This document shows positions 1 through 11,000 of a DNA stretch of 64,000 nt, piece after piece (position 1 is the first letter of the stretch; each line of letters begins with the position of its first letter). This stretch comes from Liolophura sinensis (lineage: Eukaryota > Mollusca > Polyplacophora > Chitonida > Chitonidae): assembly GCF_032854445.1 (NCBI RefSeq), contig NC_088299.1, positions 9,169,608 through 9,233,607 on the forward strand. Reading direction: 5' to 3'. The notes beneath the pieces are model-generated. The model searched no databases, was not told the origin of the DNA, and saw nothing but the letters and a program-made list of their open reading frames with translations. The translations under genes and the position numbers were made by a program.

Positions 1-220
1 TCACACCTCAGTGAGCCTCCCCAGCTTGGCAAGACAGGGAGAGAGACTCTGCCTTGTATTGAAAAGATTCACTTTTGTGCCATCTGTTTCCAATGCCATT
101 TAAAACTCTGTACACATTGGTAGACATACATAAACCGCAATATTGCAGAGAAAAATTTTTCACTTGCAGCATGTGGGTACATCACATTTGCTACATATGT
201 ATTGATTAGCCATTGTTAGT

Positions 221-362
221 ATTTATTTATTTATTTGATTGGTGTTTTACACTGTACTCAAGAATATTTCTCTTATACGACGGCGGCCAGCATTATGGTG
301 GAACGAAACTGGGCAGAGCCCTGGGGAAACCCACGACCATCTGCAGGTTGCTGGCAGACCGC
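221..362 (-). mobile_element. SINE family 1, 5'-truncated
   Basis: The ATTTATTTATTT tail, GATTGGTGTTTTACAC and GCGGCCAGCATTATGG are followed by the central domain up to GGTTGCTGGCAGACC. The tRNA-like head is absent. The copy lies in CPLANE2 intronic sequence. Confidence 0.9.
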
Positions 363-408
363 CATTAATAGTATGTTGGCCATTTATAAATATCATTATG
401 CACTCATC

Positions 409-448
409 CAGACATTGCTTAGTGTATAAGCCTGCCAAGAATATTCAG
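409..448 (+). pseudogene. Degenerate copy of the start of a CPLANE2 exon
   Basis: CAGACATTGCTTAGTGTA and GCCTGCCAAGAATATTCA closely match the exon starting at 833 (CAGACATCGTTAGTGTA, GCCTGCCAAGATCATTCA). The copy has a TAA where the exon has codons, plus a one-base insertion, so it is not a functional exon. Confidence 0.6.
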
Positions 449-832
449 AAATTGTTTGTTGTAATTCAGTCAGACAATCAGTGTCTTTGGCTGTCCGCAA
501 CATTCACAAATTGTTACTTGTTTTTGTTTGTTTGTATACAGGTCTATATACGAACATATTCTGTATTTCACCTGAAGTTCTGTATGTAAAATTGGGCTTT
601 CAGAAGCACACAAATACATTGAAATGATACTTTTGATGCCAACACTTAAACTTTTCTGAAATAAAAGTTTAAAAAAAAAAAAATAATAATATCCTTAAGT
701 TGCCCTAAGAGTAGATGAATCAAACAAAATGTGTCTCTTGAAAAATGCTTAAATTTTTTAGGTGAGATACAATGAACTGGTCTGCCAGTATCTTTTGAAA
801 ATTGTTTCTAGTTATTGTTTATTGTTTTACAG

Positions 833-957
833 GTATACAGACATCGTTAGTGTACTGGCCTGCCAAGATCATTCACCTGAACAAAGTGGTTATGTTTCAA
901 CTACAGTTTTGGGATGCTGGGGAGAATGCCTTGAAGAAGTTTGACCATGTTTTACCG
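833..957 (+). CDS. CPLANE2: CPLANE2 exon: GIQT to FDHVLP, contains G3
   Basis: The acceptor is TTTTACAG and the donor is GTATCA. The exon begins with the last two bases of a Gly codon, so the upstream exon must end in phase 1. It ends in phase 0 after the Pro of DHVLP. Confidence 0.88.
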
Positions 958-2944
958 GTATCATATTTTAATTCATTAGACTCATCCCCTGTGAGGAAAA
1001 TTTCAGGCACCAATTTATGTGTAGTCAAACTTAAATCTGACACTGGTGAAAATAGCCCAGTTTTATGTTAATTCCTGCTTGGCATATTTATGATAATCCT
1101 TGAGAGGTAAAATACATTGTCTATTTATAACAATGTGCATTTGTGTCACAGGCGACTGGCAATTTGCATGTAGTTTGAGTGAGTGAGTGCTTGGGGTTTA
1201 ACATCGTACTCAACAATTTTTCAGTCATATGACGACGAAGGAATCCTTAGGTGCATGCACAAGTAATGTGCCTCCTTGTAGCAGGACGGATTTCCACCGC
1301 TCTTTTATCTAGTGCTGCTTCACTGAGACGACTTACCGAAGGCAAGTAAGCCGCCCCGCCCGAGCCATTATACTGATACGGGTCAACCAGTCGTTGCACT
1401 ATCCCCTTCATGCTGAACGCCAAGCGAGGAAGTTACAACTTCCTCTTTTAAAGTCTTAGGTGTGACTCGATCAAGGATTGATCCTGGATCTACCGGTCCC
1501 CGAAGCGGACGCTCTACCAACTGTGCTATCCGGGCCGGTCGCATGTAGTTTGAAAAAAGCTTGATATCGTGTAAACAACATTGGAATAGTAATGGAGTAA
1601 AACACCAATGAAACAAATAAATAATAAAAATAACATCGCAAAGCATATTCTTGATAATATCAGAAAAATGGATCACTGACCCTTCTGCTTTAGTTTGGCT
1701 GTACACTAGAATTTTATGTATTGATATATTCAGCTTTAAAATTTTCAAATTTTAGAATTAAGTATTAAGTTCTTTTCTTCAATCTTTACTGGTAGATTTA
1801 TTTTTGAAGGTAATAGCATAGTTACTAAAACCAGTCAGTTACATAGGTAAAGTGTCATTGTCTTTTTTGTATAATGTTGCAGGCGTGTGTGGAGAGAGTA
1901 GATGCCTTGCTGTTTCTCTTCTCCTTTGTGGACAAGTCAAGTTTCGAGGATCTTCCTCAGCAGCTGTCACGATTCACTAATCCGGGAGATGACACATGCA
2001 AGATAGTCATGGGAACAAAGTATCCTTTAATGCAAACACAGCGAAAGTGGTGCTGCTGGTTTATAGCTGATAGATGTGTCCATTCTCATCATGTTTTGTT
2101 TGATTGGGTTTTTTGGCAAAAAAAAAAGCGACTGAAATACATCAGATCATCCATAAAAAATTTCTTATTGTGTGTAGCCCACCCCTCTTTGGAATAGAGG
2201 TGTAATGGGAGGAAATTCATTTGTTTTGTTCTTCTGGCTTATGAAAAATGTAGGGATTTTAAAGAAATGAACATGGAGAGAAAAATATGAAGAACTGCCT
2301 CGTATCAAATTCACTTGGAGTTCGGCCCTTTCTATTTTGGATTGTCCATCAAGTTATGCGCAGTGACCATATGTTTTTTAAGATGGCCTGAGAAGAATGT
2401 TTTAGCAGTTCTTCATTCTTTTCTTGTTTTGGAAGGCAGAGATTCACTAGTAGCCAGCAGGTTTTTACTGATCCTATTAAAATACAAAAAGTAATACAAA
2501 TTAAATTCAGATTATACTTGAATTTAACTTTGATGTGTATATAACTTAGTAGCATTATAAAATTTTCAAATCTGATGATTTTGAATACAGATATTTGATT
2601 TGATTATCTTTTTAAATGCTATTAATCAGATTAACCATCTAACAGTAAACCATTAGCGAAAACCTGTAAAGATCTTTAACTTCGAAATTCGCAGATTTGA
2701 TTTGCATGCCCATAGTGAGATAACTCAAAGAGAAATTCGTGACTTTGAACACCAGTGGAACATTCCTATTTTGCGGATTCGAAACGTACCGGACTACCAG
2801 CAGAACAAAACAAAGACAGATCTGAATGAAGTAGCTCCATTGTTGAACACCATCTGTGAATACTTATGGCAGAGAGACTTGATTCTGGCAGGAAAATACA
2901 ATGAAGGAGCTCTGAAACCTGATGTGAAGATTTCATTCTGCTAG
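833..2944 (+). CDS. CPLANE2: Ciliogenesis and planar polarity effector 2 (Rab-like GTPase RSG1), 3' three exons
   Basis: CPLANE2 is an atypical small GTPase that works with the CPLANE complex at the ciliary base, where it supports intraflagellar transport and basal body maturation. Three exons join in frame: 833-957, 1883-2019 and 2695-2944, ending in TAG. The first opens with GIQT, followed by VYWPAK, the switch II/G3 region FWDAGE and ALKKFDHVLP. The second carries LFLFSF and SFEDLPQQL. Joining exons two and three creates GTKFD, the family's variant of the NKxD guanine motif. The order matches vertebrate RSG1 (FWDCGE, SFEDLP, GSKFD, C-terminal LW..D...AG). About 170 residues are present against roughly 258 in human. 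The N-terminal exon with the P-loop is not in view; the first visible exon starts in mid-codon. SRPRB follows on the same strand about 2.0 kb downstream. Identification is from family motifs recalled without a search. Confidence 0.9.
1179..1540 (-). mobile_element. SINE family 2, full length with 13-bp target-site duplication
   Basis: The tRNA-like head on the minus strand (TAGCACAGTTGGTAGAGCG, A-box type) lies at the right end and the CACTCACTCACTC tail at the left. It is flanked by perfect copies of GCATGTAGTTTGA at 1166-1178 and 1541-1553. It sits in the CPLANE2 intron between the 957 donor and the 1883 exon. Confidence 0.93.
1883..2019 (+). CDS. CPLANE2: CPLANE2 exon: ACVERVDALLFLFSF to GT(K)
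   Basis: The acceptor is ATGTTGCAG and the donor is GTATCC. Entry is phase 0; the exon ends with AA, the first two bases of the Lys codon in GTKFD. Confidence 0.88.
2695..2944 (+). CDS. CPLANE2: CPLANE2 terminal coding exon
   Basis: The acceptor is ATTCGCAG. AA plus A restores Lys and gives GTKFD. The exon encodes the helical C-terminus (DFEHQWNIPILRI, NTICEYLWQRDLILAG) and stops at TAG. Confidence 0.9.
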
Positions 2945-4966
2945 TTATAATAAGATCTAACCAGGTACATGTGCCTGGCAAGGTGTCGTAGTTTGTCCTG
3001 GCCTCCTGTAAGTGATTTATCCCTAACTATATTTATTTTGTATTTGATCGGTGTTTTACCCCGTAATCAAGAATATTTCACTTATACAATGGCAGCCAGG
3101 ATTCACATGGGAAGAAACCAAGCAGAGCCCAGGGGAAACCCACGACCTTCCTCAGGTTGTTGCCAGACCTTCCCATGTATGGCCAGAGAGAAAGCCAGCA
3201 CGAGTTGAACTTGAACTCACAACTACCATTGGTCCCCCCTGGTGCTGGATCAAAACCGGCATTGAACTCTGTTTTAAGATTCTTTATGGCAAAAAGTGGC
3301 CAGTTAAGCATTCGTTGAAGATGATTTGTCTGCCAAGGAACATGGTGTGCTTATCTGGAGGTCACATGTTGTAAGGTTTGTCAGTAGCTTGTCAAAGTTT
3401 GTTGGTTTACCGCTGCGCTCAAGTTTCCTTTCGAGTTAAACTGGCTGATGTCATAGAAGTGAAAAGATTCCTGGGTATGGCATTAAGCTACAATCAAAGA
3501 AATAAGTACTGTAAATCTTTAACCTTTTTAACATCTAACGCTCTTTTTCCAGTGGATTTTATTGCTTACAAATTTTTTGAAAATGTCACTAAAAAGAATT
3601 TGTTTGTGTCAGTAAATATGCAAGTTTCATAAGTGTGCAAATTATTTCTCTACATCTTGGAGTTCTCTCAGAATGTTTCAAACTATTGGTCGTAAAGGTG
3701 GTTGAAAAGTTTATAAAATCAGGGTAGATTATGGTAATAAAATTCAAGAAAGAAAATATTAGTAAAGTGTCTGCTGTGCAAAGCTTGGACCCAATGACTA
3801 ATGTTTGGATCAAGCGTGTTATGTCAGTTTACTTGCATGTATTATTTCAGTGTATATATTTGCATTTTATATGCAAATTTCAAAGCATGACTTTTGGACT
3901 GTTTAAGTTTACGGTGTAATTTTTAAAGTTGTTACTATTGCGTTCGAAAGAAACCTCTGATGGAGTTGTAACTGATTATTTATGCAACCATTAACAAATA
4001 TTTAAATTATATAAGCATGCAAATGTATTTATTTTAACAGTGCAAGTTATTTTACATTTTTTTGCCTTGTAAATATAAGTATATAACATTTATTTATTGA
4101 ATCATGTCAGACATTTGTATCGTTCAGGGAAGGCTACATATTTACCCTCCTGGGATGAAGATATAGACACATCTGTCATGTCTGTCTTAATCATTATCCC
4201 AGTGTATACACGGCCACATTATACGAAACATATACATCAGGGTTTCACAGAATCCCTCAGATAATTGTGAAACAAAACCTAGGCAAACATGTTGCACATT
4301 AGGAAAAAGGTTGACAAGAAATTGAGTAAGGGCATCAGCTGTAACTGTATGGTTTTGTATGTAGGCATACTTAATTATAACGCTGATGCATGGTTGTATT
4401 TTGTTACAATTTATAGTTTTAAAATAAATATGGTGATGGACCAAATATAGTAAGAAGAAATTTATTGTTTGTTATTTGTTTTTTGTGCTGTAAGTAATAG
4501 GTGGGAATGTTGAAATTTGGAAAGGGAATCTGAACAAAGTTGAAAAAAAGTTTGTTTTATTGGGGATTTTAGAACTTATAGAACTTTGTGTAGGCTTAAT
4601 GTGGTATAAATGCTTATTCTAGTTGTATAAAATAACGTCACAAAAGCTCTGTAGAAATACTCAGACTATCCGTATCTTTTGGAGCTATCCCATAAGCTGA
4701 CAATTATACAAATCCAACGGATACAAGATCGTTCACAGCGATTCAAAAATAGGCATTTCCCTATGTAATAATGTTGGGAGAACTGTTTACGTCACCCGCG
4801 CTGTTGGTTACTAAGGAGATCTCTGGCTTCCAGTCCATCTTACAGAGACATTCGCTAGACTAGGTTTGAAGCATAATCGACAGATTGTGAAGAGTTATCT
4901 CCCATAGTTGGCGTTCTTCTTATGTTGGAGGTGTCATTGCATTGCAGAGTATGGAGACCAGGAAGC
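2945..4966. other. Intergenic, CPLANE2 to SRPRB
   Basis: It holds a truncated family 1 SINE, a family 5-like fragment near 3338-3440 and AT-rich sequence, with no further exon recognised. The CPLANE2 3' UTR and the SRPRB promoter must lie here; no TATA box or single clear poly(A) signal stands out. Confidence 0.6.
3031..3232 (-). mobile_element. SINE family 1, 5'-truncated
   Basis: The copy has the TTTGATCGGTGTTTTACC tail side, a central domain and the GAACTTGAACTCAC B-box side, but ends before the A box. It lies just downstream of the CPLANE2 stop. Confidence 0.85.
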
Positions 4967-5093
4967 ATGGTGAAATCAAGAGATATTAGTTCGTTTGATG
5001 ATGCGGTGAAATATGTCAAAACGGGGGTTGAAGCCGGCGACCCGACTGTTATAGGAATTTTAGTAGCCTTATGTGTTGTACTGTTTACAATCG
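4967..5093 (+). CDS. SRPRB: SRPRB exon 1: N-terminus and membrane anchor
   Basis: The exon encodes MVKSRDISSFDDAVKYV followed by DPTVIGILVALCVVLFTI, a transmembrane helix as in vertebrate SRPRB (human has DPTLL at the same place). The donor is GTAAGT, phase 1. Start choice: 4967 rather than the in-frame ATG at 4922, on N-terminal spacing alone. Confidence 0.88.
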
Positions 5094-8000
5094 GTAAGTT
5101 TAAACAAGAATGTTTTGTCATGTAACGGCCATCTGCCCGATATGATGTGCCGAACAAATGTCAAACATATGCCACGTTGGAAATGGAAAGTAGATAAAGT
5201 TATGCGTAGAGAAAAAGCCACATTTCCGTTAAAAATCAATGTTTCACAAAACTTTTGATTGGATTCACAATTGCTTACATTAATGTTTGATAAAGTTCTG
5301 ATAAAATCTCTAGTGACAAAGAAAAGAAAAAGATCAGGAACCTATGGATGGTCGTTAGTCCCAGATTGCTGTAACGATACGTTTGTCACAATTTTTGTTC
5401 GGCAAAATTTTTGTCTGGCAAAGGATATTTCAATTAAATGAAACGTGGAAGCCTAATTTCAACAATTTCCAATATTTACCTTCCTCATTGATCAATCGTT
5501 GAATTAAAAAATGCAGTAGGCCCTACGTCCATTCTGCAAGGTACTTTGCAGAATGAAGTGGGCCATTAAGTCCTCTCCAAAACGGCTGTACCCGTCAAGT
5601 TCTGGTGTGCATAAAAGAGAATAGGACATTTATTACCACTCCTGCAAGTGTAAATCCATTCCCGAGTCGAAGTGTTGTTGAAATCCACAGAAACATTTCT
5701 TTCTCACTTGTGAAAATAATTTTGTGTTGTCATAGCAAGTCAGGTTTACTTAAATCTCGGAACCGTGCTCCAAAAGATACAGAAATCAAGCTAACAAGAT
5801 AAGCCTATGTAACCAGTCTTGAATGACAATTGCCCGTTGCCTCAGATATAATTCGGATTTTGGATGCACCCAATGCATGGCGCGTGCACACCGTGATTTG
5901 GAAGAGAGAAAAGACAACACTTTATCAGGTTTTCTGCATATAGCTACTCTGAAATTGATTGAAACTTGCAGAGTGAATGGTAAGACCCGCCTCAGTCCAC
6001 ACCAGAAATCGGTGTGTGACCTTATTTTGGAGAGGATTTCACGGCCAACTTTGTTCCGCAAATGCCTTGAGGAATGGACCTGTCACGATTTTTAATTCAA
6101 CAATTAAACTTTGAGGCAGGCAAATATCAGAAATTGTTGAAAATAGGCCTCAACGTTTAATTTAATTGAACTAGACATAGGATGGCCCCAACATCAGAGC
6201 ACGCTCCAATTAAAAACCTGATGCAGTTACCTGCCCTTGTCAAATATGTCGAGGCTGTCAGTACAACTGTTCGTTTTGAGGATCACTAGGACTCTTGGGA
6301 CCTAGGAAATAATCGATCCACATTGTGCTTACAATAAATCGATGAACAAAACCATAAAGATAATAAGTGTCTGAACACTTTAGGCCGCTGAGATGTATTT
6401 GATAGATAATTTTTAGATAGATACACTGCCACGGAAACTGCATCAGGCTTTTTAAATGGAACGCGCTCTGACGTTGGTTTGGGGATGTCCATGGCCAAAC
6501 AAAATTTTGCCCTAGCTAACATCAGAGCAGTCTCAGACTAGATGGTCGTGAGTTTCCTCCAATTTCCTCTGGCTGCCATCATATAACTGAAATAGTCATG
6601 AGAACATGTACGTCATGAAACAATAATCAAATAAGTAAATAAATGTTTGTAAATGTGGATTTTTATTTTGAATGGTTATTAAGGTATATAATAAGGGAAA
6701 TTGAGGGTATGTCTTGAGGAGGTTTGAATTGGCATAAGATCTGGATACATTGTTATTTTCCATTGTATTAGTCAATCTCTGTCAGTCAGACCCAAGTGTT
6801 AACTTGAAGTCACCTTGAGAGCACAAATGTCAGCCACAGCTAAGAGTACAAAGTTCCACAAGACCTACAAAGGCAAAATATTCTGCATTTCTCTCATGTC
6901 TTTGGATGTTGAAAAATCATTTAGAAAATTCTTAGACCTAATTGAATGGATTGGTCTTAGCTCTGAAAAATTTCATCCAAATGGTAATCAGTTTAAAACT
7001 TTTTCTGTAACAATGCGTACGATCGATCGGGGAGATTTCCTGTCATCTTCCATCCTTCTTCCAAATTTCCCTCCTGAATTCCAGTATTGAAGCTGTTTAA
7101 GCATTTGATGTGAGAAGCCATAGAAACATGAGAAACATAGATGTAGTCTAGGGACAGCATAGCCAGGCCAGTTCCTCATGATTGGTTGCTTGATGTTGGA
7201 GACATCAGTGTTTCTGTAAAATTGTAAGCACCTTTTCAGACTCTTGTCATCACCGATTTGCATTAATGAGATTTAATACATAGATGTATTTTAAAAGGGC
7301 ATACCAGGGCTTGTACAAAGGGAAGCAACTCTTGTAACCCTGACATGGAACAGAAGTGTCTCCTGCCTATTTCAGTGGCAATATAAACAGCTATGGTTAT
7401 TCAAGATCACTTGCATTGGTATTAAAATCACTGGTATTGTTATTAAAGTAGATAGATGAAACTGCTGTTGGGGGCCTCCGTCGCTGAGGTGGTTAGTGTG
7501 TCAGTGCGGCACAATGACCCAGGAGCCTCCCACCAATGCAGTCGTCATGAGTTCAATTCCAGCTCATGCTGGCATCCTCTCTGGCCCTACGTGGGAAGGT
7601 CTGTCAGCAATGTGCAGATGATCATGGATTTCTCCTGGGCTCTGTACTATCTCTTCCCACCATAATGCTAGCCTCCATCCTATACCTGTAAATGAAATAT
7701 TGAGTATGGTGTAAAACACCAGTAAAATAAATAAAATACATAAAATCAGTTAGAAACTATTGTTACAAGATTTGTTTCCCTTTGTAGATGGCTGGTGTGC
7801 CCTGCTATGCTTGTAAACAAGGTTGTACTTACATTGTGTTTCTTTTCTTGAAGTGCTGCTGGCATTCCTGAAGGGCAGGAAGAATGCGAGACAAGCTGTT
7901 CTCCTCCTGGGAACATGTGACTCTGGGAAAACTTCCTTGTTCTGTAAGGTGAGTTGAGCGTCATTACTTTCTGAGTAGATGTGTACATGAAGTGTATCTT

Positions 8001-11000
8001 TGTTGACTAGAAGGTACACTCTAGGTTGCCATGGTGAAATGTGAACAATTTCTCATACCCAGAAAAGAAAGAGGAGATAAAACTTTTTGATTATTTTTAT
8101 CTCACAGTAAAGTGAGGTATTGTGAGTGTGGGGGAAAAGTGGTGTCACTGTCATTGCCTGTCTCTGAGTAAGATTTTATGTTTGATCTGCTAGTCACAGT
8201 TTTCACACCACCTTTATGAAACTTGGTGGGAATGAAAAACATGCCTTGGACATTTACTCATTTTCATTATAAATTAGGGAAGCATTTTTATTCAGATTAT
8301 CAGATTTTGGAATTAACCATTTTATCCAAGTCAGTAAGCCATTGTAAGGTTTTTAGTTTGGTTGCCAACTTTGTGGGGACAGACAATGAGCATGCTTTCA
8401 AGACCTCATCAAATGAAGGATTTTAAATAATTAGGTGTATTTGTATTTTTGTTCAGATTATCAGGTTTTGGATGGAACCATTTTTCTCAGTACTTAATTG
8501 TGAGCCAGGATAAGATATTTTGTTTGGGTCAGCTGCTGCCACAGTTTTGCCAACATTTTGCTGAAACTTGGTGGGGATGATGGGCATGCTTTGGAGACTG
8601 TATGAAATAAATAATTTTAAATAATTAGGTATATTTGTATTTTTATTAAAATTATCAGCTCTTTGACTTTGCCTTTTTATCTTAGCAAGTATTATTCAGT
8701 TTCATTGGCCTGGTAAGGTTTTTATGTTTAGGTCAGATATCAGAAACAGTTTTCACATCAACTTTATAAAACTTGCTGGGAATGATGAACAGGATTTGGG
8801 GATTTAATATTATCTAAACCCTGAGCACTCACTCACTCAAAACATGGTGTGCACACCAACATTCACGCTGTGTGCACACCATGATGACACGACCTGCTCA
8901 ATATGAATTTAAATGTCCTGTCAACTTAGGTTGCCATTTGAACTGAAGCCATTACCTGCGAGCTGTCGGGTTTCTTGTAACCTGTGTTGTTTAAACAAGT
9001 GTGATTTAAACATTGTTTGTTCCTCGGGGAATATCCATTTTAAGTCTCCTGTAAGCCCAACATTGGGTAGATTAAGACAATTTCCTGATTTTAGCTGAAA
9101 TTAAGGGACTAAAGGGCACCAAATGTAAGGCGCTGTACTTGACCCTAGAAGCATCCTCCAAGCTGAGATATGTTGACAATCCTGTGACTTTCAGTTACAT
9201 CTGGGTACATGTGGGTCATTTACCATGATATGACTAAAATATAGCCAATGTGGTGTTAAGTCATAATCATTCATTCATATTGGTCACATAACGATCTTGA
9301 TAAATATTGCTTCAAGCTCTGCCAGCAACCTGCCGATGGTCATGGGTTTCCCCCGGGATGTGCCCGGTTTCTTCCCACCATAATGCTGGGTGCCGTCGTT
9401 TAAGTGAAATATTCTTCAGTACAGCGAAAACACCAATAAAATAAATAAATAAATCTGTGGAAAGCATCAACCAAAGCAATAGATAAAGAGCACCAGTCAA
9501 ATAAATAAATAACTAAATTAATTAATTAATCAATTAATAAGTAAATAGTAATTACCAGCTTAATTTGTGAGGATATCATAATGTTCTGGCCATTGTCAGC
9601 CGCTGTCACATGGATGTATCAGGCATGCTTTTATGCCTTGTAACATGTTGCATGTGTTTATCTGGATTTTCGATGATTGCAGATGTATTCCGAAGATGTT
9701 CCATTATATATGGCATGTTCCATAAGTACAACAGTTAAGAAATAATATTCTACTCTAACTGTTACCAGAAGAGGTAAGCATTTTCCCCTTGTTTTCTCAT
9801 GTTTTTGTGGATTTTTTTCAGCTTGTACATGGAGAAGTGAAAACGACATACACATCTATTAAAGAAAACGTTGGCAGCTACAAAGTGGAAAATAAGGTGA
9901 GTATTGTGACACCAAGGGAAAAATTTGCAGGTACATAGTCGCAAATAAAGTTTATGGTATCTATATCTCTAAATTAAAGACAACATTTTCCACTGCAAAT
10001 AAAGTTTACATTGTCTATATCTACTGCATTACAGAAAACATTTCAGCTACATTGTGGCAAATAAAGTTCACATTGTCTATATCTACTCCATTACAGAAAA
10101 CATTTCAGCTGCATTGTGGCAAATAAAGTTTACAATGTCTATATCTACTCCATTACAGAAAACATTTCAGCTCCATTGTGGCAAATAAAGTTTACAATGT
10201 CTATATCTTCTCCATAGACAGAAGATGTTTTCATCTACATTGTGGTAAATAAAGTTTACAATGTCTATATCTCCTAGATGTCAGGAAACAATATCAGCTA
10301 AATTGTGGCAAAGAAAGTTTACCTTGATTCTCATCTGATCTCCATTAAAGAAAACACTAGCACATCTTTACAAAGGGGCAACAAAGGCACATTCCCTTCT
10401 ACAATGTGTCAAAGAAAATTCACAAGTATTATGCATGACAATCTGGTTGCTAAATTGTGGTAAATAATGTGAGTATTGTTGCATTCCTTATTAAAGTCTA
10501 AGGACTCCCAAAAAGCTAAAAGTTCTGTTGAAAGCAATCATGATATCATTCTTGAGTTATTTATTTATTTGCAGAACAAAGTTCTTCAGATACTAGATCT
10601 TCCCGGTCATGAGAGGCTTCGAGTTCAAAGTTTGGAAAACCATAAACGATCTGCCAGGTATGTTCATATACGCAAAGAAAACCACAAATAATTTGCCCTG
10701 TGTAGGCCCAGAAGAGCCCTACAATCATAACTGAAATGTTCATATACGCAAAGAAAACCACAAATAATTTGCCCTGTGTAGGTCCAGAAGAGCCCTACAA
10801 TCATAACTAAAATGTTCATATACGCAAAGACAACCACAAATAATTTACCCTGTGTAGGTCCAGAAGAGCCCTACAATCATAACTAAAATGTTCATATACG
10901 CAAAGACAACCACAAATAATTTACCCTGTGTAGGTCCAGAAGAGCCCTACAATCATAACTAAAATGTTCATATACGCAAAGAAAACCACAAATAATTTGC

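Noticed and set aside
656..685. AATAAA followed by an A run, resembling a transcript 3' end
   Set aside because: It lies in an intron upstream of a CPLANE2 exon. It could be a retroposed tail, but no parent sequence could be identified.
5786..6095. Two ~90-codon open frames, one on each strand
   Set aside because: They overlap the right arm of the foldback element and have no recognisable domain.
6815..7090. 91-codon plus-strand open frame
   Set aside because: It lies in SRPRB intron 1, has no family resemblance and lacks splice-site support for being an exon.
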